A stretch of 9,843 nucleotides of DNA from an uncultured Eubacteriales bacterium (GCA_902797515.1 CADBSX010000130.1:1-9843); one strand, 5' to 3'. Shown: positions 1 through 6,501, counted from the stretch's first letter. Numbers and translations are program-made. Notes: a model not told the origin generated them from the sequence alone.

Positions 1-17
1 AAAAAGAAATAAAATCG

Positions 18-32
18 GGCGTTCTAAACGCC
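18..32. other. Small hairpin upstream of the spoIVF-like operon
   Basis: GGCGTT (18-23) and AACGCC (27-32) form a perfect 6-bp stem with a 3-base loop. The sequence before it (1-15) is A-rich, so the hairpin would be followed by a T-rich tail only when read on the minus strand; read on the plus strand it has no T-run. It may be the remnant end of an upstream unit or a minus-strand terminator, but no minus-strand gene is visible here to be terminated. This is a weak call. Confidence 0.25.
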
Positions 33-83
33 GCCGTTTGACCATAAACATATAACAGTAACCGAAAAAGGAGAGTTGTGTTT

Positions 84-854
84 ATGAAAGACGGTATGGA
101 ATACGCGGAGATGCTGGGACTCGGCGTTTCGTCGTGCGACGTAGTGGTAAAACCGGCGAGGAAGAGAAAGAGAAAAGACGTTAAAAAACAAGTCATAGAA
201 AAAGTGAACGCCGAAACGGCGGCTGCGGAAGAAAAAGAGACCGCCGCCGCGGTCACCGCGGCGGCGGATACGGCGGACAGCGCCGACGCTTTGCAAGAAA
301 CGGAAAACGCGGATACGGCGAACGAAAAATCAATTAAAAAAGCCAAGAAGAAATTTAAGTTCGACGTGGTTTACGCCGAGGGAATAGCGGTTTTCGCGCT
401 CGTTATAGCGATACTTCTGACGAATATCTTTTGGGAAAACAGCGGTATAAACACCGTGTTCAAAAACGCGTTCAACACGGAAAAAGTCGTAGAGGACACG
501 AGAACGTATCTCAGTTTCAACGCGCAGTCGCCGTCGTCCGACCTCTCGGTCAGCGTTGACGCGGGCGTTATGACTTTCAGCGGAAAAGGCTCTATGTATC
601 CCGTTTGCGACGGTAAAGTTTCGTCCGTTATAGAAGAGGACGGCAAATACACCGTCACGATAGAACACAGCGACCTTTTCACGACTGTAATTTCCGGCGT
701 GGATTTCGTTTACGCCGACAAGGGCGAAGAGGTGTTCAAATATATTCCCGTTTGTTATCTTTTAGACGGCAGCGCGAAAGTGTATATGTATAACGGCGGC
801 GCGCTCGTGACTAATTACATAGTCGAAAACGGGACCATAATATGGGAAAGTTGA
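84..854 (+). CDS. spoIVFA: SpoIVFA-like membrane protein with degenerate M23/LytM domain
   Basis: Predicted 256-residue single-pass membrane protein. I chose ATG 84 because AAAAGGAGAG (66-75) lies 8 bases before it; a GTG at 78 is only 2 bases from that site. Layout: a basic patch (KPARKRKRKD, about 24-33), an Ala/Glu/Thr-rich low-complexity linker (about 43-82), a second lysine-rich patch, one membrane helix (about 95-117), and a C-terminal region (about 160-256) that reads like an M23/LytM fold (YPVCDGKVSS, then TVTIEHSD). The HxxxD and HxH zinc motifs of active M23 peptidases are absent, so it is probably non-catalytic. Bacillus SpoIVFA has similar length, one membrane helix and an inactive M23 domain; it holds the protease SpoIVFB in an inhibited complex in the outer forespore membrane until signalled by the forespore. 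The overlap with a SpoIVFB-type gene supports this role. Sequence similarity alone is weak, so a generic M23-family protein is the alternative. Confidence 0.68.
   Translation: MKDGMEYAEMLGLGVSSCDVVVKPARKRKRKDVKKQVIEKVNAETAAAEEKETAAAVTAAADTADSADALQETENADTANEKSIKKAKKKFKFDVVYAEGIAVFALVIAILLTNIFWENSGINTVFKNAFNTEKVVEDTRTYLSFNAQSPSSDLSVSVDAGVMTFSGKGSMYPVCDGKVSSVIEEDGKYTVTIEHSDLFTTVISGVDFVYADKGEEVFKYIPVCYLLDGSAKVYMYNGGALVTNYIVENGTIIWES
241..267. repeat. Perfect 13-bp GC-rich inverted repeat inside the SpoIVFA-like gene
   Basis: CCGCCGCCGCGGT (241-253) and ACCGCGGCGGCGG (255-267) are exact reverse complements around a single central C (254). They lie in the low-complexity linker and encode two copies of Thr-Ala-Ala-Ala separated by Val. 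The two copies use different alanine codons (GCC GCC GCG, then GCG GCG GCG), and that choice is what makes the DNA palindromic. Confidence 0.85.
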
Positions 855-1678
855 GTTTAAGGATACATCCTTTATTCTTTGTTTTCGGATTATACTTTGC
901 CGCTTACGGCAAAGTATTTTCTTTTCTCGCGGTAACGCTCTGCGCGCTTTTGCACGAGGCAGGGCACGCGATAGCGGCGGAAAAGCGGGGCTATAAGTTG
1001 AAAAGGATAACGCTTATGCCTTACGGGGCGGTGATAAGCGGGGATATAAACGGGATAAGTTACGGCGACGAGATAAAAGTCGTCATTGCGGGACCGCTCG
1101 TAAATCTCGCCCTGTACCTTGCGACGGTCGCGAGTTGGTGGCTCTTTCCCGAAACTTATCCGTTTACCGAAACGGCGGCGACGGCTAACCTCGGATTGTT
1201 TCTCGTAAATCTCGTTCCCGCCTATCCGCTCGACGGGGGCAGACTTCTTTTATGCACGCTTTCCCGCGTACTGAAAAGAAAAACCGCCCTTAAAATAACG
1301 AAGGCGGCGGGAATAATTTTTGCGGCGGCGCTCGCGGGACTTTTCGTCTTTTCGTGCTTTTATTCGCCTAACGTATCCCTTCTTTTTTTCTCGGCTTTCG
1401 CCCTTTTCGGGGCGTTCGGCGGGGGCGCGGACGACTCGTATATACGGATATACGAGAGCGTGGAGCCGTCGGGAATAAAGAAATTCAAAGAGGTAAAGAC
1501 GATAGCGGTCACGGAAAACGCGACCGTAAAAAGTCTTTATTCCGCGCTCGACGGCGAAAGTCTTTACAGGATATTCGTTTACGACCGCCGAGGAAAACTG
1601 AAAAGGATAATCGAGCCGAGCGAAGTCCCCGAACTTATCGGAAAGAGATCGATATACGACACTCTCGTTTCCCGCTGA
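842..1678 (+). CDS. spoIVFB: SpoIVFB-like intramembrane metalloprotease (M50, site-2 protease)
   Basis: A 278-residue polytopic membrane protease of the M50B/site-2 family, close to the roughly 290 residues of Bacillus SpoIVFB. The zinc motif HEAGH is at residues 38-42 inside the first hydrophobic segments. The second catalytic motif is NLVPAYPLDGGR (123-134), with Asp131 as the expected third zinc ligand. Hydrophobic segments lie at about 10-35, 80-102, 115-130, 153-172 and 178-196. The C-terminal 60 residues (about 217-278) resemble a divergent CBS domain, which in SpoIVFB binds ATP and substrate. In Bacillus this enzyme cleaves the pro-sequence of sigma-K in the mother cell. The ATG overlaps the end of the upstream gene by 13 bases and has only a weak ribosome binding site, suggesting translational coupling. 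The catalytic residues appear intact. Other M50 proteases share the motifs, but size, tail domain and partner gene favour SpoIVFB. Confidence 0.87.
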   Translation: MGKLSLRIHPLFFVFGLYFAAYGKVFSFLAVTLCALLHEAGHAIAAEKRGYKLKRITLMPYGAVISGDINGISYGDEIKVVIAGPLVNLALYLATVASWWLFPETYPFTETAATANLGLFLVNLVPAYPLDGGRLLLCTLSRVLKRKTALKITKAAGIIFAAALAGLFVFSCFYSPNVSLLFFSAFALFGAFGGGADDSYIRIYESVEPSGIKKFKEVKTIAVTENATVKSLYSALDGESLYRIFVYDRRGKLKRIIEPSEVPELIGKRSIYDTLVSR

Positions 1679-1716
1679 AATACCGAGGCGTTCCGACGGG
1701 GAGCGGGAAAATTTTT
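1668..1716 (+). terminator. Probable terminator overlapping the spoIVFB stop codon
   Basis: TTTCCCGCT (1668-1676) pairs with AGCGGGAAA (1702-1710), giving a 9-bp stem with a 25-base loop, followed by ATTTTT (1711-1716). The 5' arm includes the last codons of spoIVFB and the first base of its TGA. The long loop makes it weaker than the other terminators in the window, but a separate promoter begins only 20 bases later. Confidence 0.55.
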
Positions 1717-1736
1717 GACCTCGTTGTTCAAAAAGG

Positions 1737-1765
1737 TTGAAAAGAGACGCGAGATAATGTATAAT
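1737..1765 (+). promoter_or_regulatory. Sigma-A-type promoter of the exonuclease/ATPase operon
   Basis: TTGAAA (1737-1742) and TATAAT (1760-1765) are separated by exactly 17 bases, a near-consensus housekeeping promoter. The expected start of transcription, about 7 bases after the -10 box, falls at about 1772, which is the A of the likely start codon of the next gene. The same ATAATGTATAAT context recurs at the DegV promoter (8668-8679). Confidence 0.7.
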
Positions 1766-1771
1766 AATGTT

Positions 1772-2836
1772 ATGAAAATAATACATTGCGCCGATATACA
1801 CCTCGGCTCGAAAATGGACGCGCGGCTGTCGCGCGACAAAGCGGAAGAACGCCGCAGAGAAATAAGGACGACGTTTCTGAAACTTATCGACTACGCGCAA
1901 AAAGAAAGCGTTAAAGCGATAATACTCGCAGGCGACGTGTTCGACGGCGACCGTCCGTTCAAAAAGGACAAGCTGTTTTTTTACGACGCCGTGAAAAATA
2001 ATCCCGACATAGACTTTTTCTACCTGCGGGGCAATCACGACGGACTTGAAAACTACACTCTCGAAGCCGACAACTTAAAGACTTTCGGCGAAGAGTGGAC
2101 GACTTACGGATACGAAGATATTACGATAAGCGGAATAGAGTTGAAAGCGGGGAACTGCAATTCTCTCTATTCGGGGCTTTCGCTCGATAAAGACAAGATA
2201 AATATTGTCGTTATGCACGGTTCGCAGAGCGACGCGAACGGCATAGATAAGATAAATATTTCCCGTCTTGCCGACAAGCATATAGATTATCTCGCCCTCG
2301 GGCATTACCACACGCACGACGGTTTCCACGACCTTCGCGAACGCGGGAAGTGGGCGTACAGCGGATGTCTTGAAGGCAGGGGATTTGACGAAACGGGCGA
2401 AAAGGGCTTTATTCTTCTCGACGTTTCGGACGGTGTGAAAGCGGATTTCGTGCCGTTCGCTTCGCGTATAGTGCGGGAATTCACCGTGGATATAACGGGC
2501 GCGGAAGACTTTTACGCCGCGGAGAAAAAGATTTTGGACGAAACGAAGACCGATGCGAAAAACTACGTAAGAGTTTATATCGCGGGCGAAACGACCGTCG
2601 ATGCGGACGATCTCGCGAAAGACGCGGAAAAGGAACTCGAAGAGAGGTATTTCGCGGCGTCGGTCGTAAACCGCGCCAAAGAGAAGGCGGATATATCCGA
2701 AGTCGCGAAGGAAAAATCTCTGAAAGGCGAATTCGTAAGGCTCTGCCTTGAAGAAGAAATGAGCGAAGAAGACAGGGAGAAAGTGCTCGCTTTCGGCTTA
2801 AAAGCGCTCGACGGCGAGTGGAGAGAACAATTATGA
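1772..2836 (+). CDS. SbcD/Mre11/YhaO-like metallophosphoesterase (DNA exonuclease family)
   Basis: A 354-residue calcineurin-like phosphoesterase of the SbcD/Mre11/YhaO group. Metal-binding motifs appear in family order: ADIHLG (Asp8, His10), GDVFD (Asp55), GNHD (Asn88, His89), MHG (His149) and GHYH (His188, His190). These build a two-metal nuclease site that in SbcD and Mre11 cuts DNA ends and hairpins. The C-terminal third, after about 260, is charged and less conserved, and probably contacts the ATPase partner. The start at ATG 1772 fits because MKIIHCADIHLG is the normal family N-terminus. Upstream in-frame codons (TTG 1715, ATG 1757) only add unrelated residues. No clear ribosome binding site precedes 1772. 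The stop overlaps the next start (ATGA, 2833-2836), a classic arrangement for a nuclease/ATPase complex. Length is slightly below Bacillus YhaO (about 400). Confidence 0.88.
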   Translation: MKIIHCADIHLGSKMDARLSRDKAEERRREIRTTFLKLIDYAQKESVKAIILAGDVFDGDRPFKKDKLFFYDAVKNNPDIDFFYLRGNHDGLENYTLEADNLKTFGEEWTTYGYEDITISGIELKAGNCNSLYSGLSLDKDKINIVVMHGSQSDANGIDKINISRLADKHIDYLALGHYHTHDGFHDLRERGKWAYSGCLEGRGFDETGEKGFILLDVSDGVKADFVPFASRIVREFTVDITGAEDFYAAEKKILDETKTDAKNYVRVYIAGETTVDADDLAKDAEKELEERYFAASVVNRAKEKADISEVAKEKSLKGEFVRLCLEEEMSEEDREKVLAFGLKALDGEWREQL

Positions 2837-5340
2837 AGATCTTATCGGTACATATCGAAAATTTCGGGAACATAAGCGATAAGGACTTCCGTTTCGGCGA
2901 CGGGCTCAATTCTTTCGAGCGGGAGAACGGCTACGGCAAGACCACCCTTCTTTCGTTCGTCAAAGCCATGCTATACGGGCTTTCGTCCTATAAATCCAAC
3001 ACGAAGGAGTTTACCGACCGCGAACATTATTTTCCGTTCGGCGGCGGGAAATTCGGCGGGAATATGGAGTTTACCGCGGGCGGAAAGGAATACCGCGTAG
3101 AGCGGTTTTTCGACGGAAAAAGCGAAACGAAAGACAGCGTTAAGATCTTTATCGACGGAAAGGAAACGGAGATAAACGATCTCGGTTTTCATATATTCGG
3201 GCTTAACGCGGACGATTTTTCGCGGACGGCGTATATCGACGGGGAAATAGTGTCCTCGGCGACGTCGGCGATAGGCGAAAGGATCGGCAATATTTCGGAC
3301 AAAGAGCAGAGCAACGTCGGCGAAAGGACGCTTACCAAACTCACCGAAAAGATACGCGAACTCAAAGCGGGCAAGGGCAGGAACGGACTTCTCGACAAAA
3401 TGAAGGACGACAAGAAAAAGCTCGCCGACGAGATAAAGGATCTCTCGCGGGAAGAAAAAAATCTCGGCGAACTCTATAAAGCGAGAAAAGAACTCGAAGA
3501 AAATATCGCGGAAAGCGAAAAACTTCTTGAGATAGCGGAGATAGAGAAAGGAAAAGAACACGTAAGAAAAATAGTTTCGGAAAAGAAGGAAAAAGCGGCA
3601 ACGCTCCGTAAAGATGCGGGGGATATAGCCGCGAAATACAACGGCGAGCCGCCGACGAAAGAAGAGGCGGACGCGCTCGCGGGGAAACACGAGAAAGCGT
3701 TAAACCTTGCTCGGGCGGGAGAAAGAGAAAAGCTTTCGGAAGAAGAAGAAACGGAATACGCTTATTATTCGGAGAAATTCCGTTCGGGCATTCCGCAAAG
3801 AGAAGAAACAGCCGAAATAAAACGGCTCGAAATGGAGATCGAACTTGCGAAAAACGCCGTAAAAGAACGCGGCGGGATAAAAGACGCGAGAGCGGAAGAA
3901 CTCGCGCGGCGTTTCGCAAACGGGCTTCCGACGGAAGAAGAAACGGAGCGGATCTCGGGCAAGGCGAAAGAGTATAAAGACGCGAAAGCCGCGTCGGAAA
4001 ATTATAAAAACTCGGTCTATAAGTCGGTAAACGGCGCGAATAAGACTTTATTTCTCGTCCTTATCGCCGTCGCGGCGGCAGTGGTTGCGACGGGCGCGGG
4101 ACTGTTTTTCTTAAACGCGGCGGTAGGCGCGGTCGCAGTCGCGGCGGGCGCGATAGGGCTCGCAGTGTCGCTCGCGTTTCTTTTTAAAGGCGGCGCGGCG
4201 GTTTTCGACGACAAGGCGAATATAAAAAGCGAAGAGATAAAACGCGAGATAGGAGAATTTCTCGCGGGATACGGCGTTTATTCGGGGGAAGATCCCGCGG
4301 CGGAAGTCGGCATATTTCTGAACGACGCTAAAGAATACGCCGGTATCCTTGAAAGGACGCGTGAGAAACGCGCGAAAGACGAGGCGGACGAACGGAAAAT
4401 AGCGGAAAACGGCGAGAAAATAAGAAGATTTCTCGAAAGATACGGCGCGGAAGAAGGCGAAGACGTTTCCGCGTTGTCCGAAGCGGCGGCGCGCTACGAC
4501 GCGCTTTTACGCGCGAAGAAAAACGCCGACGCAAGGCGCGCGGAAGAGACAGGCGAAGCAAAAAGGCTTGAAAACGAAACGGTCGCCGCGCTCCTCAAAA
4601 AAGGTTTTACGTTCGGGAGCGAAAAAAACGTCGGCGACGCGATAGCGGAGCTCAAAGACGACGCCGAAAAATACGCGAGCGCGATATCGGAAGCGGCGGC
4701 TACGGAAGAGGAAGCCGAAAAACTCGAAAGAGAATACGATCTCGGAAAGACGGACGGTCAGATCGCAACGGATTACGACGGAATAAGAGAAAAATGTGCG
4801 GGACTTCGTAAAGATATAGCGCAAAAAGACAAGGAAATAGAAGACGCGGAAGACCGCGTCGCCCGAAAAGCGGACAAAGAAGCGGCGCTTGCAAGTCTGA
4901 ACGAGAAATACCTTGAAAAAGAAGAGAAAAAGAGAATAATGGAAAAAGTTTACGACCTTATAGAGCGGGCGAGCGAGAAGATGCGCGAAAAATACGTCGC
5001 GCCGATAAGGGAAAGATTTCTCTATTACGCCGAAAAGACGGAAAAAACTCTCGGCGAAAAAATGACGATGGACAAGGATTTTTCAGTATCTTTCGAGAGA
5101 AACGGCGAAAAGAAAAAGGAAAAATATTTGAGCGCGGGACAGCGCGCGGTTTGTTCGCTGTGTTTAAGGCTCGCGCTTATAGACAAAATTTATGAAGATG
5201 AAAAGCCTTTCATAATTATGGACGATCCGTTTTCCGCGCTCGACGAAAATCATATGGAGGACATGAAAAAACTTTTGAGAACGCTCGCCGAAGACAGACA
5301 GATCGTATATTTCACGTGTCATAAAAGTCGGAGAATATAA
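2833..5340 (+). CDS. SbcC/Rad50/YhaN-like ATPase with hydrophobic hairpin in the coiled coil
   Basis: An 835-residue ATPase of the SMC/Rad50 type. The N-terminal half-domain has Walker A ENGYGKTT (about 31-38). The C-terminal half has the signature LSAGQR (about 766-771), Walker B FIIMDD (about 793-798) with D-loop SALDE, and a switch histidine in FTCHKSR near the end. Between them lies a long Lys/Glu/Ala-rich coiled coil. Around residues 405-451 it is broken by two hydrophobic stretches separated by a short turn (LFLVLIAVAAAVV, and later AVAVAAGAIGLAV). SbcC and Rad50 normally carry a CxxC zinc hook at the coil apex; none is visible. This layout recalls Bacillus YhaN, partner of YhaO, though this copy is shorter. 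ATG 2833 is preferred because GGAGA (about 2820-2824) sits 8 bases upstream; a GTG at 2818 would add five residues. It probably powers and positions the upstream nuclease, possibly at the membrane. That last step is inference. Confidence 0.85.
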   Translation: MKILSVHIENFGNISDKDFRFGDGLNSFERENGYGKTTLLSFVKAMLYGLSSYKSNTKEFTDREHYFPFGGGKFGGNMEFTAGGKEYRVERFFDGKSETKDSVKIFIDGKETEINDLGFHIFGLNADDFSRTAYIDGEIVSSATSAIGERIGNISDKEQSNVGERTLTKLTEKIRELKAGKGRNGLLDKMKDDKKKLADEIKDLSREEKNLGELYKARKELEENIAESEKLLEIAEIEKGKEHVRKIVSEKKEKAATLRKDAGDIAAKYNGEPPTKEEADALAGKHEKALNLARAGEREKLSEEEETEYAYYSEKFRSGIPQREETAEIKRLEMEIELAKNAVKERGGIKDARAEELARRFANGLPTEEETERISGKAKEYKDAKAASENYKNSVYKSVNGANKTLFLVLIAVAAAVVATGAGLFFLNAAVGAVAVAAGAIGLAVSLAFLFKGGAAVFDDKANIKSEEIKREIGEFLAGYGVYSGEDPAAEVGIFLNDAKEYAGILERTREKRAKDEADERKIAENGEKIRRFLERYGAEEGEDVSALSEAAARYDALLRAKKNADARRAEETGEAKRLENETVAALLKKGFTFGSEKNVGDAIAELKDDAEKYASAISEAAATEEEAEKLEREYDLGKTDGQIATDYDGIREKCAGLRKDIAQKDKEIEDAEDRVARKADKEAALASLNEKYLEKEEKKRIMEKVYDLIERASEKMREKYVAPIRERFLYYAEKTEKTLGEKMTMDKDFSVSFERNGEKKKEKYLSAGQRAVCSLCLRLALIDKIYEDEKPFIIMDDPFSALDENHMEDMKKLLRTLAEDRQIVYFTCHKSRRI

Positions 5341-5370
5341 TTCCGCTCTTACGTTAAAAATAAAATATCG

Positions 5371-5406
5371 CGCCGCCGACGGACCGAAAACCGTCGGCGG
5401 CGTTTT
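5371..5406 (+). terminator. Rho-independent terminator of the exonuclease/ATPase operon
   Basis: CGCCGCCGACGG (5371-5382) and CCGTCGGCGGCG (5391-5402) form a perfect 12-bp GC-rich stem with an 8-base loop, followed by TTTT (5403-5406). It starts 30 bases after the ATPase stop codon and separates this operon from sigG. Confidence 0.85.
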
Positions 5407-5467
5407 CAAAACGCCCGATTTTTCATAATTCGTCAAAGTTTCCGATAATTCCCGTCGATAAAACCTT

Positions 5468-5519
5468 TATAATATATGCATAATAAAGCATATGACCGCC
5501 TTGCCGAGAGGGAATTGTA
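5468..5519 (+). promoter_or_regulatory. sigG: Putative control region of sigG
   Basis: Three elements are stacked here. TATAAT (5468-5473) looks like a sigma-A -10 box but has no good -35. An inverted repeat ATATGC (5474-5479) / GCATAT (5488-5493) has an 8-base centre. GCATA (5488-5492) followed 17 bases later by GGGAATTGTA (5510-5519) resembles the sigma-F pattern (GywTA, then GgnrAnAnTw) with one mismatch and slightly wide spacing. Bacillus sigG is transcribed by sigma-F, so the third option fits biology. Its start would lie just before the ribosome binding site GGAGGAGG (5528-5535). None is secure. Confidence 0.35.
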
Positions 5520-5540
5520 CATAGTTCGGAGGAGGTTTAT

Positions 5541-6320
5541 ATGAAACATAAAGTCGAAATTCAGGGCATAGACGCCGCGGATATGAAAAAACTGACCGCG
5601 AAAGAGAGCGAAGAGATGCTGAAAAGAATAAAGGACGGAGATAAAGAGGCGAGAAATAAATTCATACTCGCCAACGTCAGGCTCGTTCTTTCGCTTATAA
5701 AGAGATTCGACAAGTCGAAGGTGTCCGCGGACGACCTTTTTCAGGCGGGGATGATAGGGCTTTTAAAGTCCGTGGATAACTTCGATCTTTCGGTCGGCGT
5801 TATGTTTTCCACTTACGCCGTGCCGATGATAATCGGCGAGATAAAGAGAGTTATCAGGTGCAACAACGGAATGCGCGTGTCGCGCAGCATAAGGGATACG
5901 GCGTATAAGGTATTGCAGGCGAGGAACGAGATAGAGGCGGAAAAGGACGAGCGGGCGACGATGCGCGAGATAGCGGAAAGGCTTGAAATCGAGGAAAAAG
6001 AGGCGGTTTACTGTCTGGACGCGATAGCCGATCCCGTGTCGCTGTACGATCCCGTGTATAACAAGAACGGCGACGAACTGCTTCTTATGGATCAGATAAG
6101 CGACGAGAAGAACAGCGTCGAAAACTGGACGGAGAACGCCGCGCTTTCTTCCGCGGTGTCGAAACTCGGCGAGAGGGAGAAGAAAATACTGTTTATGCGG
6201 TACTACGAAGGCAGGACGCAGACGGAGATATCCGACGAGATAGGACTTTCGCAGGCGCAGGTGTCGAGGCTCGAAAAGAACGCTTTAAAGACGGTAAAGA
6301 ACAAAATGACGGTAAAATAA
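5541..6320 (+). CDS. sigG: RNA polymerase sporulation sigma factor SigG (late forespore)
   Basis: A 259-residue sigma-70-family factor, the usual length for sigma-G. The N-terminal KVEIQGID (4-11) matches the KVEICGVD signature that separates sigma-G from sigma-F. Region 2 includes DDLFQAGMIGLLKS (64-77) and FSTYAVPMIIGEIKR (89-103). The NNGMRVSRS stretch (108-116) after region 2.4 is closer to sigma-G (NNPIRVSRS) than to sigma-F. Region 4 ends in the helix-turn-helix GLSQAQVSRLEKNALK (235-250). The start has an excellent ribosome binding site, GGAGGAGG, 5 bases before the ATG. Sigma-G drives late forespore genes such as small acid-soluble proteins and germination genes. It stands alone here between two terminator-like hairpins, not downstream of spoIIGA-sigE as in Bacillus and many clostridia. 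The segment KSKVSADD (58-65) differs from the usual RGEYVDD, so it is a divergent member. Confidence 0.93.
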   Translation: MKHKVEIQGIDAADMKKLTAKESEEMLKRIKDGDKEARNKFILANVRLVLSLIKRFDKSKVSADDLFQAGMIGLLKSVDNFDLSVGVMFSTYAVPMIIGEIKRVIRCNNGMRVSRSIRDTAYKVLQARNEIEAEKDERATMREIAERLEIEEKEAVYCLDAIADPVSLYDPVYNKNGDELLLMDQISDEKNSVENWTENAALSSAVSKLGEREKKILFMRYYEGRTQTEISDEIGLSQAQVSRLEKNALKTVKNKMTVK

Positions 6321-6330
6321 AGACTTAAAA

Positions 6331-6371
6331 GGCGGCGGCGTTTCCTTCAAAAGTGCGGAAACGCCGCCGCC
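6331..6371. terminator. 15-bp perfect hairpin after sigG, probable terminator
   Basis: GGCGGCGGCGTTTCC (6331-6345) pairs perfectly with GGAAACGCCGCCGCC (6357-6371) around an 11-base loop, starting 10 bases after the sigG stop. On the plus strand no T-run follows directly; a T7 tract comes only 18 bases later (6389-6395). On the minus strand the stem is followed at once by TTTTAAG. It probably ends the sigG transcript, but it is not canonical in this orientation. Confidence 0.6.
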
Positions 6372-6424
6372 TCGGTTTCAGGGCATTATTTTTTTCCGAA
6401 AAAACGAAAAAAAACGGTTTGGCA

Positions 6425-6453
6425 TTGACAACGGGCGGAAACAATGGTAAAAT
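6425..6453 (+). promoter_or_regulatory. Consensus sigma-A promoter of the EF-G-like gene
   Basis: TTGACA (6425-6430), a 17-base spacer and TAAAAT (6448-6453), with TG one base before the -10 box (extended -10, TGGTAAAAT). A-tracts at about 6399-6414, just upstream of the -35, could act as an UP element. The predicted start is about 6460, giving a leader of about 60 bases. It is the strongest promoter in the window and suggests active vegetative expression. Confidence 0.85.
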
Positions 6454-6460
6454 ATAAAAA

Positions 6461-6501
6461 GAGACGTTACGTCGGGCTGCCTTAACTATACTCGTAGTCT
6501 C
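6461..6501 (+). other. 5'-terminal stem in the leader of the EF-G-like mRNA
   Basis: GAGAC (6461-6465) pairs with GTCTC (6497-6501), and TACG (6468-6471) with CGTA (6493-6496), giving nine base pairs with a 2-base bulge and a loop of about 21 bases. The stem would begin at about +2 of the transcript and end just before the ribosome binding site GGAAGGGGA (6505-6513). The bulged region also contains the small palindrome GACGT-T-ACGTC (6463-6473). It could stabilise the mRNA or modulate initiation; it matches no riboswitch class I know. Confidence 0.4.

Noticed and set aside
38..66. TTGACC (38-43) and CATATAAC (49-56) as a promoter for the spoIVFA-like gene.
   Set aside because: TTGACC has no -10 box at the right distance. 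CATATAAC resembles a sigma-E -10 box but has no matching -35. The true promoter may lie before the window.
1715..1771. Upstream TTG/ATG starts for the phosphoesterase gene.
   Set aside because: The family N-terminus begins exactly at 1772, and the extra residues are encoded by promoter sequence. ATG 1757 remains possible only if transcription comes from further upstream.
1250..2038. Minus-strand open frame of 262 codons spanning the end of spoIVFB and the start of the phosphoesterase.
   Set aside because: It crosses two well-supported plus-strand genes, a terminator and a promoter, and its translation is low-complexity Arg/Phe/Tyr-rich with no domain.
5156..5175. CSLC in the ATPase as a zinc hook (CxxC).
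   Set aside because: It lies just after the LSAGQR signature motif in the C-terminal ATPase lobe, not at the coiled-coil apex, so it is not a Rad50-type hook.
5455..5485. CATAATA (5479-5485) as a sigma-G -10 box for autoregulation of sigG.
   Set aside because: The -10 pattern fits, but the -35 position reads CGATA, a poor match to the sigma-G -35, and the motif is easily found by chance in A/T-rich DNA.
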